DNA of 64,000 bases from Balanoglossus misakiensis (lineage: Eukaryota > Hemichordata), in NCBI GenBank assembly GCA_040954595.2, contig CM082585.2, positions 2,046,001 to 2,110,000 on the forward strand, written 5' to 3'. A program made the translations under genes and the position numbers. The notes below the pieces were generated by a model, which was not told the DNA's origin, ran no database searches, and saw nothing but the letters and a program-made list of their open reading frames with translations. How positions within the stretch are numbered: the first letter of the stretch is position 1; every line of letters begins with the position of its first letter. This document shows positions 1 to 14,200 of this stretch, piece by piece.

Positions 1-2635
1 GCCTGGTTTGTTTACAAAATTCTGTTGTGATGCGCAGAACACATAGATAGGCCTATGCGCATATGAACGTTTTCCACTATACTCTGTAGATCGAGAGATA
101 GTTCTAAAATTTCCATGTTTGCTTCCAAACAGCCTCGTTTATTTACGGAATTCTGTTTTGAGGCGCAGAACACATAGATAGGCATATGTGCATAAGAAAG
201 TTTTCCACTATAGACTCTGTAGATCGAGAGATAGTTCTAAAATGTCCATGGTTGCTTCCAAACACAGCCTCGTTTGTTTACAAAATTCTGTTGTGATGCG
301 CAGAACACATATATAGGCCTATGCGCATAATAACGTTTTCCACTAGACTCTGTAGATCGACGGATAGTTGTAAAATTTCCATGGTTGCTTCCAAACAGCC
401 TCGTTTATTTACCGAATTCTGTTGTAAGGCACAGAACACATAGATAGGCCTATGTGCATAAGAAAGTTTTCCACTATAGACTCTGTAGATCGAGTGATAG
501 TTCTAAAATGTCCATGGTTGCTTCCAAACACAGCCTCGTTTGTTTACAAAATTCTGTTGTGATGCGCAGAACACATATATAGGCCTATGCGCATAATAAC
601 GTTTTCCACTAGACTCTGTAGATCGACGGATAGTTGTAAAATTTCCATGGTTGCTTCCAAACAGCCTCGTTTATTTACCGAATTCTGTTGTGAGGCGCAG
701 AACACATAGATAGGCATATGTGCATAAGAAAGTTTTCCACTATAGACTCTGTAGATCGAGAGATATTTCTAAAATGTCCATGGTTGCTACCAAACACAGC
801 CTCGTTTGTTTACAAAATTCTGTTGTGATGCGCAGAACACATATATAGGCCTATGCGCATAAGAACGTTTCCACTAGACTCTGTAGATCGACGGATAGTT
901 GTAAAATTTCCATGGTTGCTTCCAAACAGCCTCGTTTATTTACTGATTTCTGTTGTGAGGCGCAGAACACATGATAGGCCAATGCGCATAAGACATTTTT
1001 CCATAGACTCTGTAGATCGACGGATAGTTGTAAAATTTCCATGGTTGCTTCCAAACAACCTCGTTTGTTTACGAATTCTGTTGTGATGCGCAGAACACAT
1101 ATATAGGCCTATGCGCATAAGAACGTTTTCCACTAGACTCTGTAGATCGAGAGATAGTTCTAAAATTTCCATGGTTGCTTCCAAACAGCCTCGTTTATTT
1201 ACCGAATTCTGTTGTGAGACGCAGAACACGTAATAGGCCTATGCGCATAAGAAAGTTTTCCACCAGACTCCGTAGATCGACGGATAGTTGTAAAATTTCC
1301 ATGGTTGCTTCCAAACAGCCTCGTTTATTTACCGAATTCTGTTGTGAGGCGCAGAACACATAGATAGGCCTATGTGCATAAGAAAGTTTTCCACTATAGA
1401 CTCTGTAGATCGAGAGATAGTTCTAAAATGTCCATGGTTGCTACCAAACACAGCCTCGTTTGTTTACAAAATTCTGTTGTGATGCGCAGAACACATAGAT
1501 AGGCCTATGCGCATATGAACGTTTTCCACTATACACTGTAGATCGAGAGATAGTTCTAAAACTTCCATGTTTGCTTCCAAACAGCCTCGTTTATTTACCG
1601 AATTCTGTTGTGAGACGCAGAACACGTAATAGGCCTATGCGCATAAGAAAGTTTTCCACCAGACTCCGTAGATCGACGGATAGTTGTAAAATTTCCATGG
1701 TTGCTTCCAAACAGCCTCGTTTATTTACCGAATTCTGTTGTGAGGCGCAGAACACATAGATAGGCCTATGTGCATAAGAAAGTTTTCCACTATAGACTCT
1801 GTAGATCGAGAGATAGTTCTAAAATGTCCATGGTTGCTACCAAACACAGCCTCGTTTGTTTACAAAATTCTGTTGTGATGCGCAGAACACATATATAGGG
1901 CTATGCGCATAAGAAAGTTTTCCACCAGACTCCGTAGATCGACGGATAGTTGTAAAATTTCCATGGTTGCTTCCAAACAGCCTCGTTTATTTACCGAATT
2001 CTGTTGTGAGGCGCAGAACACATAGATAGGCATATGTGCATAAGAAAGTTTTCCACTATAGACTCTGTAGATCGAGAGATAGTTCTAAAATGTCCATGGT
2101 TGCTACCAAACACAGCCTCGTTTGTTTACAAAATTCTGTTGTGATGCGCAGAACACATAGATAGGCCTATGCGCATATGAACGTTTTCCACCATACACTG
2201 TAGATCGAGAGATAGTTCTAAAACTTCCATGTTTGCTTCCAAACAGCCTCGTTTATTTGCGGAATTCTGTTTTGAGGCGCAGAACACATAGATAGGCATA
2301 TGTGAATAAGAAAGTTTTCCACTATAGACTCTGTAGATCGAGAGATAGTTGTAAAATTTCCATGGTTGCTTCCAAACAGCCTCGTTTATTTACCGATTTC
2401 TGTTGTGAGGCGCAGAACACATAGATAGGCCTATGCGCATAAAAAACTTTTCAACTTTAGATCAACGGATAGTTCTAAAATTTCCATGGTTGTTTCCAAA
2501 CAGCCTCGTTTATTTACCGAATTCTGTTGTGATGCGTAGAACACATACATATGCCTATGCGCATAAGAAAGTTTTCCACTAGACTCCGTAGATCGACGAA
2601 TAGTTCTAAAATGTCCATGGTTGCTTCCAAACAAA
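1..2635. repeat. Higher-order repeat, 2635 bp (about 20 monomers), copy 1
   Basis: The unusual monomer start GCCTGGTTTG occurs at 1, 2636, 6839 and 8677. Sequence from 1 to about 1593 is repeated at 2636 to about 4229 with only scattered differences (offset 2635, becoming 2636 after a 1-base indel near 1006). The tail of this unit, with its distinctive AAAAAACTTTTCAACTTTAG monomer near 2441, reappears near 4420, 6647 and 8485. Confidence 0.8.
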
Positions 2636-4229
2636 GCCTGGTTTGTTTACAAAATTCTGTTGTGATGCGCAGAACACATAGATAGGCCTATGCGCATATG
2701 AACGTTTTCCACTATACTCTGTAGATCGAGAGATAGTTCTAAAATTTCCATGTTTGCTTCCAAACAGCCTCGTTTATTTACGGAATTCTGTTTTGAGGCG
2801 CAGAACACATAGATAGGCATATGTGCATAAGAAAGTTTTCCACTATAGACTCTGTAGATCGAGAGATAGTTCTAAAATGTCCATGGTTGCTTCCAAACAC
2901 AGCCTCGTTTGTTTACAAAATTCTGTTGTGATGCGCAGAACACATATATAGGCCTATGCGCATAATAACGTTTTCCACTAGACTCTGTAGATCGACGGAT
3001 AGTTGTAAAATTTCCATGGTTGCTTCCAAACAGCCTCGTTTATTTACCGAATTCTGTTGTAAGGCACAGAACACATAGATAGGCCTATGTGCATAAGAAA
3101 GTTTTCCACTATAGACTCTGTAGATCGAGAGATAGTTCTAAAATGTCCATGGTTGCTTCCAAACACAGCCTCGTTTGTTTACAAAATTCTGTTGTGATGC
3201 GCAGAACACATATATAGGCCTATGCGCATAATAACGTTTTCCACTAGACTCTGTAGATCGACGGATAGTTGTAAAATTTCCATGGTTGCTTCCAAACAGC
3301 CTCGTTTATTTACCGAATTCTGTTGTGAGGCGCAGAACACATAGATAGGCATATGTGCATAAGAAAGTTTTCCACTATAGACTCTGTAGATCGAGAGATA
3401 GTTCTAAAATGTCCATGGTTGCTACCAAACACAGCCTCGTTTGTTTACAAAATTCTGTTGTGATGCGCAGAACACATATATAGGCCTATGCGCATAAGAA
3501 CGTTTCCACTAGACTCTGTAGATCGACGGATAGTTGTAAAATTTCCATGGTTGCTTCCAAACAGCCTCGTTTATTTACTGATTTCTGTTGTGAGGCGCAG
3601 AACACATGATAGGCCAATGCGCATAAGACATTTTTCCACTAGACTCTGTAGATCGACGGATAGTTGTAAAATTTCCATGGTTGCTTCCAAACAACCTCGT
3701 TTGTTTACGAATTCTGTTGTGATGCGCAGAACACATATATAGGCCTATGCGCATAAGAACGTTTTCCACTAGACTCTGTAGATCGAGAGATAGTTCTAAA
3801 ATTTCCATGGTTGCTTCCAAACAGCCTCGTTTATTTACCGAATTCTGTTGTGAGACGCAGAACACGTAATAGGCCTATGCGCATAAGAAAGTTTTCCACC
3901 AGACTCCGTAGATCGACGGATAGTTGTAAAATTTCCATGGTTGCTTCCAAACAGCCTCGTTTATTTACCGAATTCTGTTGTGAGGCGCAGAACACATAGA
4001 TAGGCCTATGTGCATAAGAAAGTTTTCCACTATAGACTCTGTAGATCGAGAGATAGTTCTAAAATGTCCATGGTTGCTACCAAACACAGCCTCGTTTGTT
4101 TACAAAATTCTGTTGTGATGCGCAGAACACATAGATAGGCCTATGCGCATATGAACGTTTTCCACTATACACTGTAGATCGAGAGATAGTTCTAAAACTT
4201 CCATGTTTGCTTCCAAACAGCCTCGTTTA
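2636..4229. repeat. Higher-order repeat copy 2 of the 1-1593 segment
   Basis: Matches 1-1593 almost base for base. At about 4230 it switches to sequence corresponding to about 2256 onward, so relative to copy 1 it lacks about five monomers (roughly 660 bp). This looks like a whole-monomer deletion by unequal exchange. Confidence 0.75.
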
Positions 4230-6082
4230 TTTGCGGAATTCTGTTTTGAGGCGCAGAACACATAGATAGGCATATGTGAATAAGAAAGTTTTCCACTATA
4301 GACTCTGTAGATCGAGAGATAGTTGTAAAATTTCCATGGTTGCTTCCAAACAGCCTCGTTTATTTACCGATTTCTGTTGTGAGGCGCAGAACACATAGAT
4401 AGGCCTATGCGCATAAAAAACTTTTCAACTTTAGATCAACGGATAGTTCTAAAATTTCCATGGTTGCTTCCAAACACAGCCTCGTTTGTTTACAAAATTC
4501 TGTTGTGATGCGCAGAACACATATATAGGCCTATGCGCATAAGAACGTTTTCCACTAGACTCTGTATATCCACGGATAGCTGTAAAATTGCCATGTTTGC
4601 TTCCAAACAGCCTCGTTTATTTACGGAATTCTGTTTTTAGGCGCAGAACACATAGATAGGCATATGTGCATAAGAAAGTTTTCCACTATAGACTCTGTAG
4701 ATCGAGAGATAGTTCTAAAATGTCCATGGTTGCTTCCAAACACAGCCTCGTTTGTTTACAAAATTCTGTTGTGATGCGCAGAACACATATATAGGCCTAT
4801 GCGCAAAAGAACGTTTTCCACTAGACTCTGTAGATCGACGGATAGCTGTAAAATTTCCATGGTTGCTTCCAAACTGCCTCGTTTATTTACCGATTTCTGT
4901 TGTGAGGCGCAGAACACATGATAGGCCTATGCGCATAAGACATTTTTCCACTAGACTCTGTAGATCGACGGATAGTTCTAACATTTCCATGGTTGCTTCC
5001 AAACAGCCTCGTTTATTTACGGAATTCTGTTGTGAGGCGCAGAACACGTAATAGGCCTATGCGCATTAGAAAGTTTTCCACAAGACTCTGTAGATCGACG
5101 GATAGTTGTAAAATGTCCATGGTTGCTTCCAAATACAGCCTCGTTTATTTACCGATTTCTGTTGTGATGCGCATAACACATATATAGGCCTATGCGCAAA
5201 AGAACGTTTTCCACTAGACTCTGTAGATCGACGGATAGCTGTAAAATTTCCATGTTTGCTTGCAAACAGCCTCGTTTATTTACGGAATTCTGTTTTGAGG
5301 CGCAGAACACATGATAGGCCTATGCGCATACGACATTTTTCCACTAGACTCTGTAGATCGACGGATAGTTGTAAAATGTCCATGGTTGCTTCCAAACAAC
5401 CTCGTTTGTTTACCGAATTCTGTTGTGATGCGCAGAACACATATATAGGCCTATGCGCATAAGAACGTTTTCCACTAGACTCTGTAGATCGACGGATAGT
5501 TGTAAAATGTTCATGGTTGCTTCCAAATACAGCCTCGTTTATTTACCGATTTCTGTTGTGATGCGCATAACACATAGATAGGCCTATGCGCATTATAACG
5601 TTTTCCACTAGACTCTGTAGATCGACGGATAGTTGTAAAATTTCCATGGTTGCTTCCAAACAGCCTCGTTTATTTACCGAATTCTGTTGTTAGGCGCAGA
5701 ACACGTTATAGGCCTATGCGCATAAGAAAGTTTTCCACCAGACTCTGTAGATCGACGGATAGTTGTAAAATTTCCATGGTTGCTTCCAAACAGCCTCGTT
5801 TATTTACCGAATTCTGTTGTTAGGCGCAGAACACGTTATAGGCCTATGCGCATAAGAAAGTTTTCCACCAGACTCTGTAGATGGACTGATAGTTGTAAAA
5901 TTTCCATGGTTGCTTCCAAACAGCCTCGTTTATTTACTGATTTCTGTTGTGAGGCGCAGAACACATGATAGGCCAATGCGCATAAGACATTTTTCCACTA
6001 GACTCTGTAGATCGACGGATAGTTGTAAAATTTCCATGGTTGCTACCAAACAACCTCGTTTGTTTACGAATTCTGTTGTGAT

Positions 6083-7253
6083 GCGCAGAACACATATATA
6101 GGGCTATGCGCATAAGAAAGTTTTCCACCAGACTCCGTAGATCGACGGATAGTTGTAAAATTTCCATGGTTGCTTCCAAACAGCCTCGTTTATTTACCGA
6201 ATTCTGTTGTGAGGCGCAGAACACATAGATAGGCATATGTGCATAAGAAAGTTTTCCACTATAGACTCTGTAGATCGAGAGATAGTTCTAAAATGTCCAT
6301 GGTTGCTACCAAACACAGCCTCGTTTGTTTACAAAATTCTGTTGTGATGCGCAGAACACATAGATAGGCCTATGCGCATATGAACGTTTTCCACCATACA
6401 CTGTAGATCGAGAGATAGTTCTAAAACTTCCATGTTTGCTTCCAAACAGCCTCGTTTATTTGCGGAATTCTGTTTTGAGGCGCAGAACACATAGATAGGC
6501 ATATGTGAATAAGAAAGTTTTCCACTATAGACTCTGTAGATCGAGAGATAGTTGTAAAATTTCCATGGTTGCTTCCAAACAGCCTCGTTTATTTACCGAT
6601 TTCTGTTGTGAGGCGCAGAACACATAGATAGGCCTATGCGCATAAAAAACTTTTCAACTTTAGATCAACGGATAGTTCTAAAATTTCCATGGTTGTTTCC
6701 AAACAGCCTCGTTTATTTACCGAATTCTGTTGTGATGCGTAGAACACATACATATGCCTATGCGCATAAGAAAGTTTTCCACTAGACTCCGTAGATCGAC
6801 GAATAGTTCTAAAATGTCCATGGTTGCTTCCAAACAAAGCCTGGTTTGTTTACAAAATTCTGTTGTGATGCGCAGAACACATAGATAGGCCTATGCGCAT
6901 ATGAACGTTTTCCACTATACTCTGTAGATCGAGAGATAGTTCTAAAATTTCCATGTTTGCTTCCAAACAGCCTCGTTTATTTACGGAATTCTGTTTTGAG
7001 GCGCAGAACACATAGATAGGCATATGTGCATAAGAAAGTTTTCCACTATAGACTCTGTAGATCGAGAGATAGTTCTAAAATGTCCATGGTTGCTTCCAAA
7101 CACAGCCTCGTTTGTTTACAAAATTCTGTTGTGATGCGCAGAACACATATATAGGCCTATGCGCATAATAACGTTTTCCACTAGACTCTGTAGATCGACG
7201 GATAGTTGTAAAATTTCCATGGTTGCTTCCAAACAGCCTCGTTTATTTACCGA
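6083..7253. repeat. Dispersed duplicate of about 1880-3050 (offset 4203 bp, 32 monomers)
   Basis: The diagnostic ATAGGGCTATGCGCATAAG (GGG instead of GGC) is at 1898 and 6101, and the GCCTGGTTTG monomer at 2636 and 6839; both pairs are 4203 bp apart. The match ends near 7250, where copy 2 skips about two monomers and continues with sequence like 3325 onward. Confidence 0.7.
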
Positions 7254-7641
7254 ATTCTGTTGTGAGGCGCAGAACACATAGATAGGCATATGTGCATAAG
7301 AAAGTTTTCCACTATAGACTCTGTAGATCGAGAGATAGTTCTAAAATGTCCATGGTTGCTACCAAACACAGCCTCGTTTGTTTACAAAATTCTGTTGTGA
7401 TGCGCAGAACACATATATAGGCCTATGCGCATAAGAACGTTTCCACTAGACTCTGTAGATCGACGGATAGTTGTAAAATTTCCATGGTTGCTTCCAAACA
7501 GCCTCGTTTATTTACCGAATTCTGTTGTTAGGCGCAGAACACGTTATAGGCCTATGCGCATAAGAAAGTTTTCCACCAGACTCTGTAGATGGACTGATAG
7601 TTGTAAAATTTCCATGGTTGCTTCCAAACAGCCTCGTTTAT

Positions 7642-8820
7642 TTACTGATTTCTGTTGTGAGGCGCTGAACACATGATAGGCCAATGCGCATAAGACATTT
7701 TTCCACTAGACTCTGTAGATCGACGGATAGTTGTAAAATTTCCATGGTTGCTTCCAAACAACCTCGTTTGTTTACGAATTCTGTTGTGATGCGCAGGACA
7801 CATATATAGGCCTATGCGCATAAGAACGTTTTCCACTAGACTCTGTAGATCGAGAGATAGTTCTAAAATTTCCATGGTTGCTTCCAAACAGCCTCGTTTA
7901 TTTACCGAATTCTGTTGTGAGACGCAGAACACGTAATAGGCCTATGCGCATAAGAAAGTTTTCCACCAGACTCCGTAGATCGACGGATAGTTGTAAAATT
8001 TCCATGGTTGCTTCCAAACAGCCTCGTTTATTTACCGAATTCTGTTGTGAGGCGCAGAACACATAGATAGGCATATGTGCATAAGAAAGTTTTCCACTAT
8101 AGACTCTGTAGATCGAGAGATAGTTCTAAAATGTCCATGGTTGCTACCAAACACAGCCTCGTTTGTTTACAAAATTCTGTTGTGATGCGCAGAACACATA
8201 GATAGGCCTATGCGCATATGAACGTTTTCCACTATACACTGTAGATCGAGAGATAGTTCTAAAACTGCCATGTTTGCTTCCAAACAGCCTCGTTTATTTG
8301 CGGAATTCTGTTTTGAGGCGCAGAACACATAGATAGGCATATGTGAATAAGAAAGTTTTCCACTATAGACTCTGTAGATCGAGAGATAGTTGTAAAATTT
8401 CCATGGTTGCTTCCAAACAGCCTCGTTTATTTACCGATTTCTGTTGTGAGGCGCAGAACACATAGATAGGCCTATGCGCATAAAAAACTTTTCAACTTTA
8501 GATCAACGGATAGTTCTAAAATTTCCATGGTTGTTTCCAAACAGCCTCGTTTATTTACCGAATTCTGTTGTGATGCGTAGAACACATACATATGCCTATG
8601 CGCATAAGAAAGTTTTCCACTAGACTCCGTAGATCGACGAATAGTTCTAAAATGTCCATGGTTGCTTCCAAACAAAGCCTGGTTTGTTTACAAAATTCTG
8701 TTGTGATGCGCAGAACACATAGATAGGCCTATGCGCATATGAACGTTTTCCACTATACTCTGTAGATCGAGAGATAGTTCTAAAATTGCCATGTTTGCTT
8801 CCAAACAGCCTCGTTTATTT
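7642..8820. repeat. Duplicate blocks of 3575-4200 and 6480-6980
   Basis: The first part matches 3575-4200 at offset 4067. The part around the AAAAAACTTTTCAAC monomer and the GCCTGGTTTG monomer (8677) matches 6480-6980 at offset 1838. Small private changes occur, for example AAAACTGCCATG at 8272 and CAGGACACAT at 7794. The block is a mosaic of two earlier duplications. Confidence 0.65.
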
Positions 8821-9397
8821 ACGGAATTCTGTTTTGAGGCGCAGAACACATAGATAGGCATATGTGCATAAGAAAGTTTTCCACTATAGACTCTGTAGAT
8901 CGAGAGATAGTTCTAAAATGTCCATGGTTGCTTCCAAACACAGCCTCGTTTGTTTACAAAATTCTTTTGTGATGCGCAGAACACATATATAGGCCTATGC
9001 GCATAAGAACGTTTTCCACTAGACTCTGTAGATCGACGGATAGTTGTAAAATTTCCATGGTTGCTTCCAAACAGCCTCGTTTATTTACCGAATTCTGTTG
9101 TGAGGCACAGAACACATAGATAGGCCTATGTGCATAAGAAAGTTTTCCACTATAGACTCTGTAGATCGAGAGATAGTTCTAAAATGTCCATGGTTGCTTC
9201 CAAACACAGCCTCGTTTGTTTACAAAATTCTGTTGTGATGCGCAGAACACATATATAGGCCTATGCGCATAATAACGTTTTCCACTAGACTCTGTAGATC
9301 GACGGATAGTTGTAAAATTTCCATGGTTGCTTCCAAACAGCCTCGTTTATTTACCGAATTCTGTTGTGAGGCGCAGAACACATAGATAGGCATATGT

Positions 9398-11248
9398 GCA
9401 TAAGAAAGTTTTCCACTATAGACTCTGTAGATCGAGAGATAGTTCTAAAATGTCCATGGTTGCTACCAAACACAGCCTCGTTTGTTTACAAAATTCTGTT
9501 GTGATGCGCAGAACACATATATAGGCCTATGCGCATAAGAACGTTTCCACTAGACTCTGTAGATCGACGGATAGCTGTAAAATTTCCATGGTTGCTTCCA
9601 AACAGCCTCGTTTATTTACCGATTTCTGTTGTGAGGCGCAGAACACATGATAGGCCTATGCGCATGAGACATTTTTCCACTAGACTCTGTAGATCGACGG
9701 ATAGTTGTAAAATTTCATGGTTGCTTCCAAATACAGCCTCGTTTATTTACCGATTTCTGTTGTGAGGCGCAGAACACATAGATAGGCCTATGTGCATAAG
9801 AAAGTTTTCCACTATAGACTCTGTAGATCGAGAGATAGTTCTAAAATGTCCATGGTTGCTACCAAACACAGCCTCGTTTGTTTACAAAATTCTGTTGTGA
9901 TGCGCAGAACACATATATAGGCCTATGCGCATAAGAACGTTTCCACTAGACTCTGTAGATCGACGGATAGCTGTAAAATTTCCATGGTTGCTTCCAAACA
10001 GCCTCGTTTATTTACCGATTTCTGTTGTGAGGCGCAGAACACATGATAGGCCTATGCGCATGAGACATTTTTCCACTAGACTCTGTAGATCGACGGATAG
10101 TTGTAAAATTTCATGGTTGCTTCCAAATACAGCCTCGTTTATTTACCGATTTCTGTTGTGAGGCGCAGAACACATAGATAGGCCTATGTGCATAAGAAAG
10201 TTTTCCACTATAGACTCTGTAGATCGAGAGATAGTTCTAAAATGTCCATGGTTGCTTCCAAACACAGCCTCGTTTGTTTACAAAATTCTGTTGTGATGCG
10301 CAGAACACATATATAGGCCTATGCGCATAATAACGTTTTCCACTAGACTCTGTAGATCGACGGATAGTTGTAAAATTTCCATGGTTGCTTCCAAACAGCC
10401 TCGTTTATTTACCGATTTCTGTTGTGAGGCGCAGAACACATGATAGGCCTATGCGCATGAGACATTTTTCCACTAGACTCTGTAGATCGACGGATAGTTG
10501 TAAAATTTCATGGTTGCTTCCAAATACAGCCTCGTTTATTTACCGATTTCTGTTGTGAGGCGCAGAACACATAGATAGGCCTATGTGCATAAGAAAGTTT
10601 TCCACTATAGACTCTGTAGATCGAGAGATAGTTCTAAAATGTCCATGGTTGCTTCCAAACACAGCCTCGTTTGTTTACAAAATTCTGTTGTGATGCGCAG
10701 AACACATATATAGGCCTATGCGCATAATAACGTTTTCCACTAGACTCTGTAGATCGACGGATAGTTGTAAAATTTCCATGGTTGCTTCCAAACAGCCTCG
10801 TTTATTTACCGAATTCTGTTGTGAGGCGCAGAACACATAGATAGGCATATGTGCATAAGAAAGTTTTCCACTATAGACTCTGTAGATCGAGACATAGTTC
10901 TAAAATGTCCATGGTTGCTACCATACACAGCCTCGTTTGTTTACAAAATTCTGTTGTGATGCGCAGAACACATATATAGGCCTATGCGCATAAGAACGTT
11001 TCCACTAGACTCTGTAGATCGACGGATTGCTGTAAAATTTCATGGTTGCTTCCAAATACAGCCTCGTTTATTTACCGATTTCTGTTGTGATGCGCATAAC
11101 ACATAGATAGGCCTATGCGCATAAGAACGTTTTACACTAGACTCTGTAGATCGACGGATAGTTGTACAATTTCCATGGTTGCTTCCAAACAGCTTCGTTT
11201 ATTTACCGATTTCTGTTGTGAGGCGCAGAACACATGATAGGCCTATGT
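9398..11248. repeat. 1851 bp tandem higher-order repeat (14 monomers), copy 1
   Basis: Head-to-tail with the next 1851 bp. Shared private markers, each 1851 bp apart: GACGGATTGC at 11021/12872, TTTACACTAG at 11131/12982 and AGCTTCG at 11191/13042. The two copies appear practically identical, which indicates recent duplication. Internally the unit contains three 396-397 bp trimer repeats. Confidence 0.85.
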
Positions 11249-14200
11249 GCATAAGAAAGTTTTCCACTATAGACTCTGTAGATCGAGAGATAGTTCTAAA
11301 ATGTCCATGGTTGCTACCAAACACAGCCTCGTTTGTTTACAAAATTCTGTTGTGATGCGCAGAACACATATATAGGCCTATGCGCATAAGAACGTTTCCA
11401 CTAGACTCTGTAGATCGACGGATAGCTGTAAAATTTCCATGGTTGCTTCCAAACAGCCTCGTTTATTTACCGATTTCTGTTGTGAGGCGCAGAACACATG
11501 ATAGGCCTATGCGCATGAGACATTTTTCCACTAGACTCTGTAGATCGACGGATAGTTGTAAAATTTCATGGTTGCTTCCAAATACAGCCTCGTTTATTTA
11601 CCGATTTCTGTTGTGAGGCGCAGAACACATAGATAGGCCTATGTGCATAAGAAAGTTTTCCACTATAGACTCTGTAGATCGAGAGATAGTTCTAAAATGT
11701 CCATGGTTGCTACCAAACACAGCCTCGTTTGTTTACAAAATTCTGTTGTGATGCGCAGAACACATATATAGGCCTATGCGCATAAGAACGTTTCCACTAG
11801 ACTCTGTAGATCGACGGATAGCTGTAAAATTTCCATGGTTGCTTCCAAACAGCCTCGTTTATTTACCGATTTCTGTTGTGAGGCGCAGAACACATGATAG
11901 GCCTATGCGCATGAGACATTTTTCCACTAGACTCTGTAGATCGACGGATAGTTGTAAAATTTCATGGTTGCTTCCAAATACAGCCTCGTTTATTTACCGA
12001 TTTCTGTTGTGAGGCGCAGAACACATAGATAGGCCTATGTGCATAAGAAAGTTTTCCACTATAGACTCTGTAGATCGAGAGATAGTTCTAAAATGTCCAT
12101 GGTTGCTTCCAAACACAGCCTCGTTTGTTTACAAAATTCTGTTGTGATGCGCAGAACACATATATAGGCCTATGCGCATAATAACGTTTTCCACTAGACT
12201 CTGTAGATCGACGGATAGTTGTAAAATTTCCATGGTTGCTTCCAAACAGCCTCGTTTATTTACCGATTTCTGTTGTGAGGCGCAGAACACATGATAGGCC
12301 TATGCGCATGAGACATTTTTCCACTAGACTCTGTAGATCGACGGATAGTTGTAAAATTTCATGGTTGCTTCCAAATACAGCCTCGTTTATTTACCGATTT
12401 CTGTTGTGAGGCGCAGAACACATAGATAGGCCTATGTGCATAAGAAAGTTTTCCACTATAGACTCTGTAGATCGAGAGATAGTTCTAAAATGTCCATGGT
12501 TGCTTCCAAACACAGCCTCGTTTGTTTACAAAATTCTGTTGTGATGCGCAGAACACATATATAGGCCTATGCGCATAATAACGTTTTCCACTAGACTCTG
12601 TAGATCGACGGATAGTTGTAAAATTTCCATGGTTGCTTCCAAACAGCCTCGTTTATTTACCGAATTCTGTTGTGAGGCGCAGAACACATAGATAGGCATA
12701 TGTGCATAAGAAAGTTTTCCACTATAGACTCTGTAGATCGAGACATAGTTCTAAAATGTCCATGGTTGCTACCATACACAGCCTCGTTTGTTTACAAAAT
12801 TCTGTTGTGATGCGCAGAACACATATATAGGCCTATGCGCATAAGAACGTTTCCACTAGACTCTGTAGATCGACGGATTGCTGTAAAATTTCATGGTTGC
12901 TTCCAAATACAGCCTCGTTTATTTACCGATTTCTGTTGTGATGCGCATAACACATAGATAGGCCTATGCGCATAAGAACGTTTTACACTAGACTCTGTAG
13001 ATCGACGGATAGTTGTACAATTTCCATGGTTGCTTCCAAACAGCTTCGTTTATTTACCGATTTCTGTTGTGAGGCGCAGAACACATGATAGGCCTATGCG
13101 CATAAGACATTTTTCCACTAGACTCTGTAGATCGACGGATAGTTCTAAAAGTTCCATGGTTGCTTCCAAACAGCCTCGTTTATTTACCGAATTCTGTTGT
13201 GAGGCGCAGAGCACGTAATAGGCCTATGCGCATAAGAAAGTTTTCCACCAGACTCTGTAGATCGACGGATAGTTGTAAAATTTCCATGGTTGCTTCCAAA
13301 CAGCCTCGTTTATTTACCGATTTCTGTTGTGATGCGCAGAACACATAGATAGGCATATGTGCATAATAACGTTTCTACTAGACTCTGTAGATCGACGGAT
13401 AGCTGTAAAATTTCCATGGTTGCTTTTAAACAGCCTCGTTTATTTACCGATTTCTGTTGTGAGGCGCAGAACACATGATAGGCCTATGCGCATGAGACAT
13501 TTTCCCACTAGACTCTGTAGATCGACGGATAGTTGTAAAATTTCATGGTTGCTTCCAAATACAGCCTCGTTTATTTACCGATTTCTGTTGTGAGGCGCAG
13601 AACACATAGATAGGCCTATGTGCATAAGAAAGTTTTCCACTATAGACTCTGTAGATCGAGAGATAGTTCTAAAATGTCCATGGTTGCTTCCAAACACAGC
13701 CTCGTTTGTTTACAAAATTCTGTTGTGATGCGCAGAACACATATATAGGCCTATGCGCATAATAACGTTTTCCACTAGACTCTGTAGATCGACGGATAGT
13801 TGTAAAATTTCCATGGTTGCTTCCAAACAGCCTCGTTTATTTACCGATTTCTGTTGTGAGGCGCAGAACACATGATAGGCCTATGCGCATGAGACATTTT
13901 TCCACTAGACTCTGTAGATCGACGGATAGTTGTAAAATTTCATGGTTGCTTCCAAATACAGCCTCGTTTATTTACCGATTTCTGTTGTGAGGCGCAGAAC
14001 ACATAGATAGGCCTATGTGCATAAGAAAGTTTTCCACTATAGACTCTGTAGATCGAGAGATAGTTCTAAAATGTCCATGGTTGCTTCCAAACACAGCCTC
14101 GTTTGTTTACAAAATTCTGTTGTGATGCGCAGAACACATATATAGGCCTATGCGCATAATAACGTTTTCCACTAGACTCTGTAGATCGACGGATAGTTGT

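Noticed and set aside
132-162. CENP-B box (TTCG-N4-A-N2-CGGG) on the minus strand
   Set aside because: TTCGGTAAA matches the first half, but the CGGG half is absent in all monomers read.
851-9765. Numerous 60-100 codon ORFs on both strands (types MLPNSLVYLP, MRIRTFPLDS, MFGSNHGNF)
   Set aside because: All are translations of the satellite monomer in different frames; they recur with the repeat and end wherever monomer length shifts the frame. No independent coding signal.
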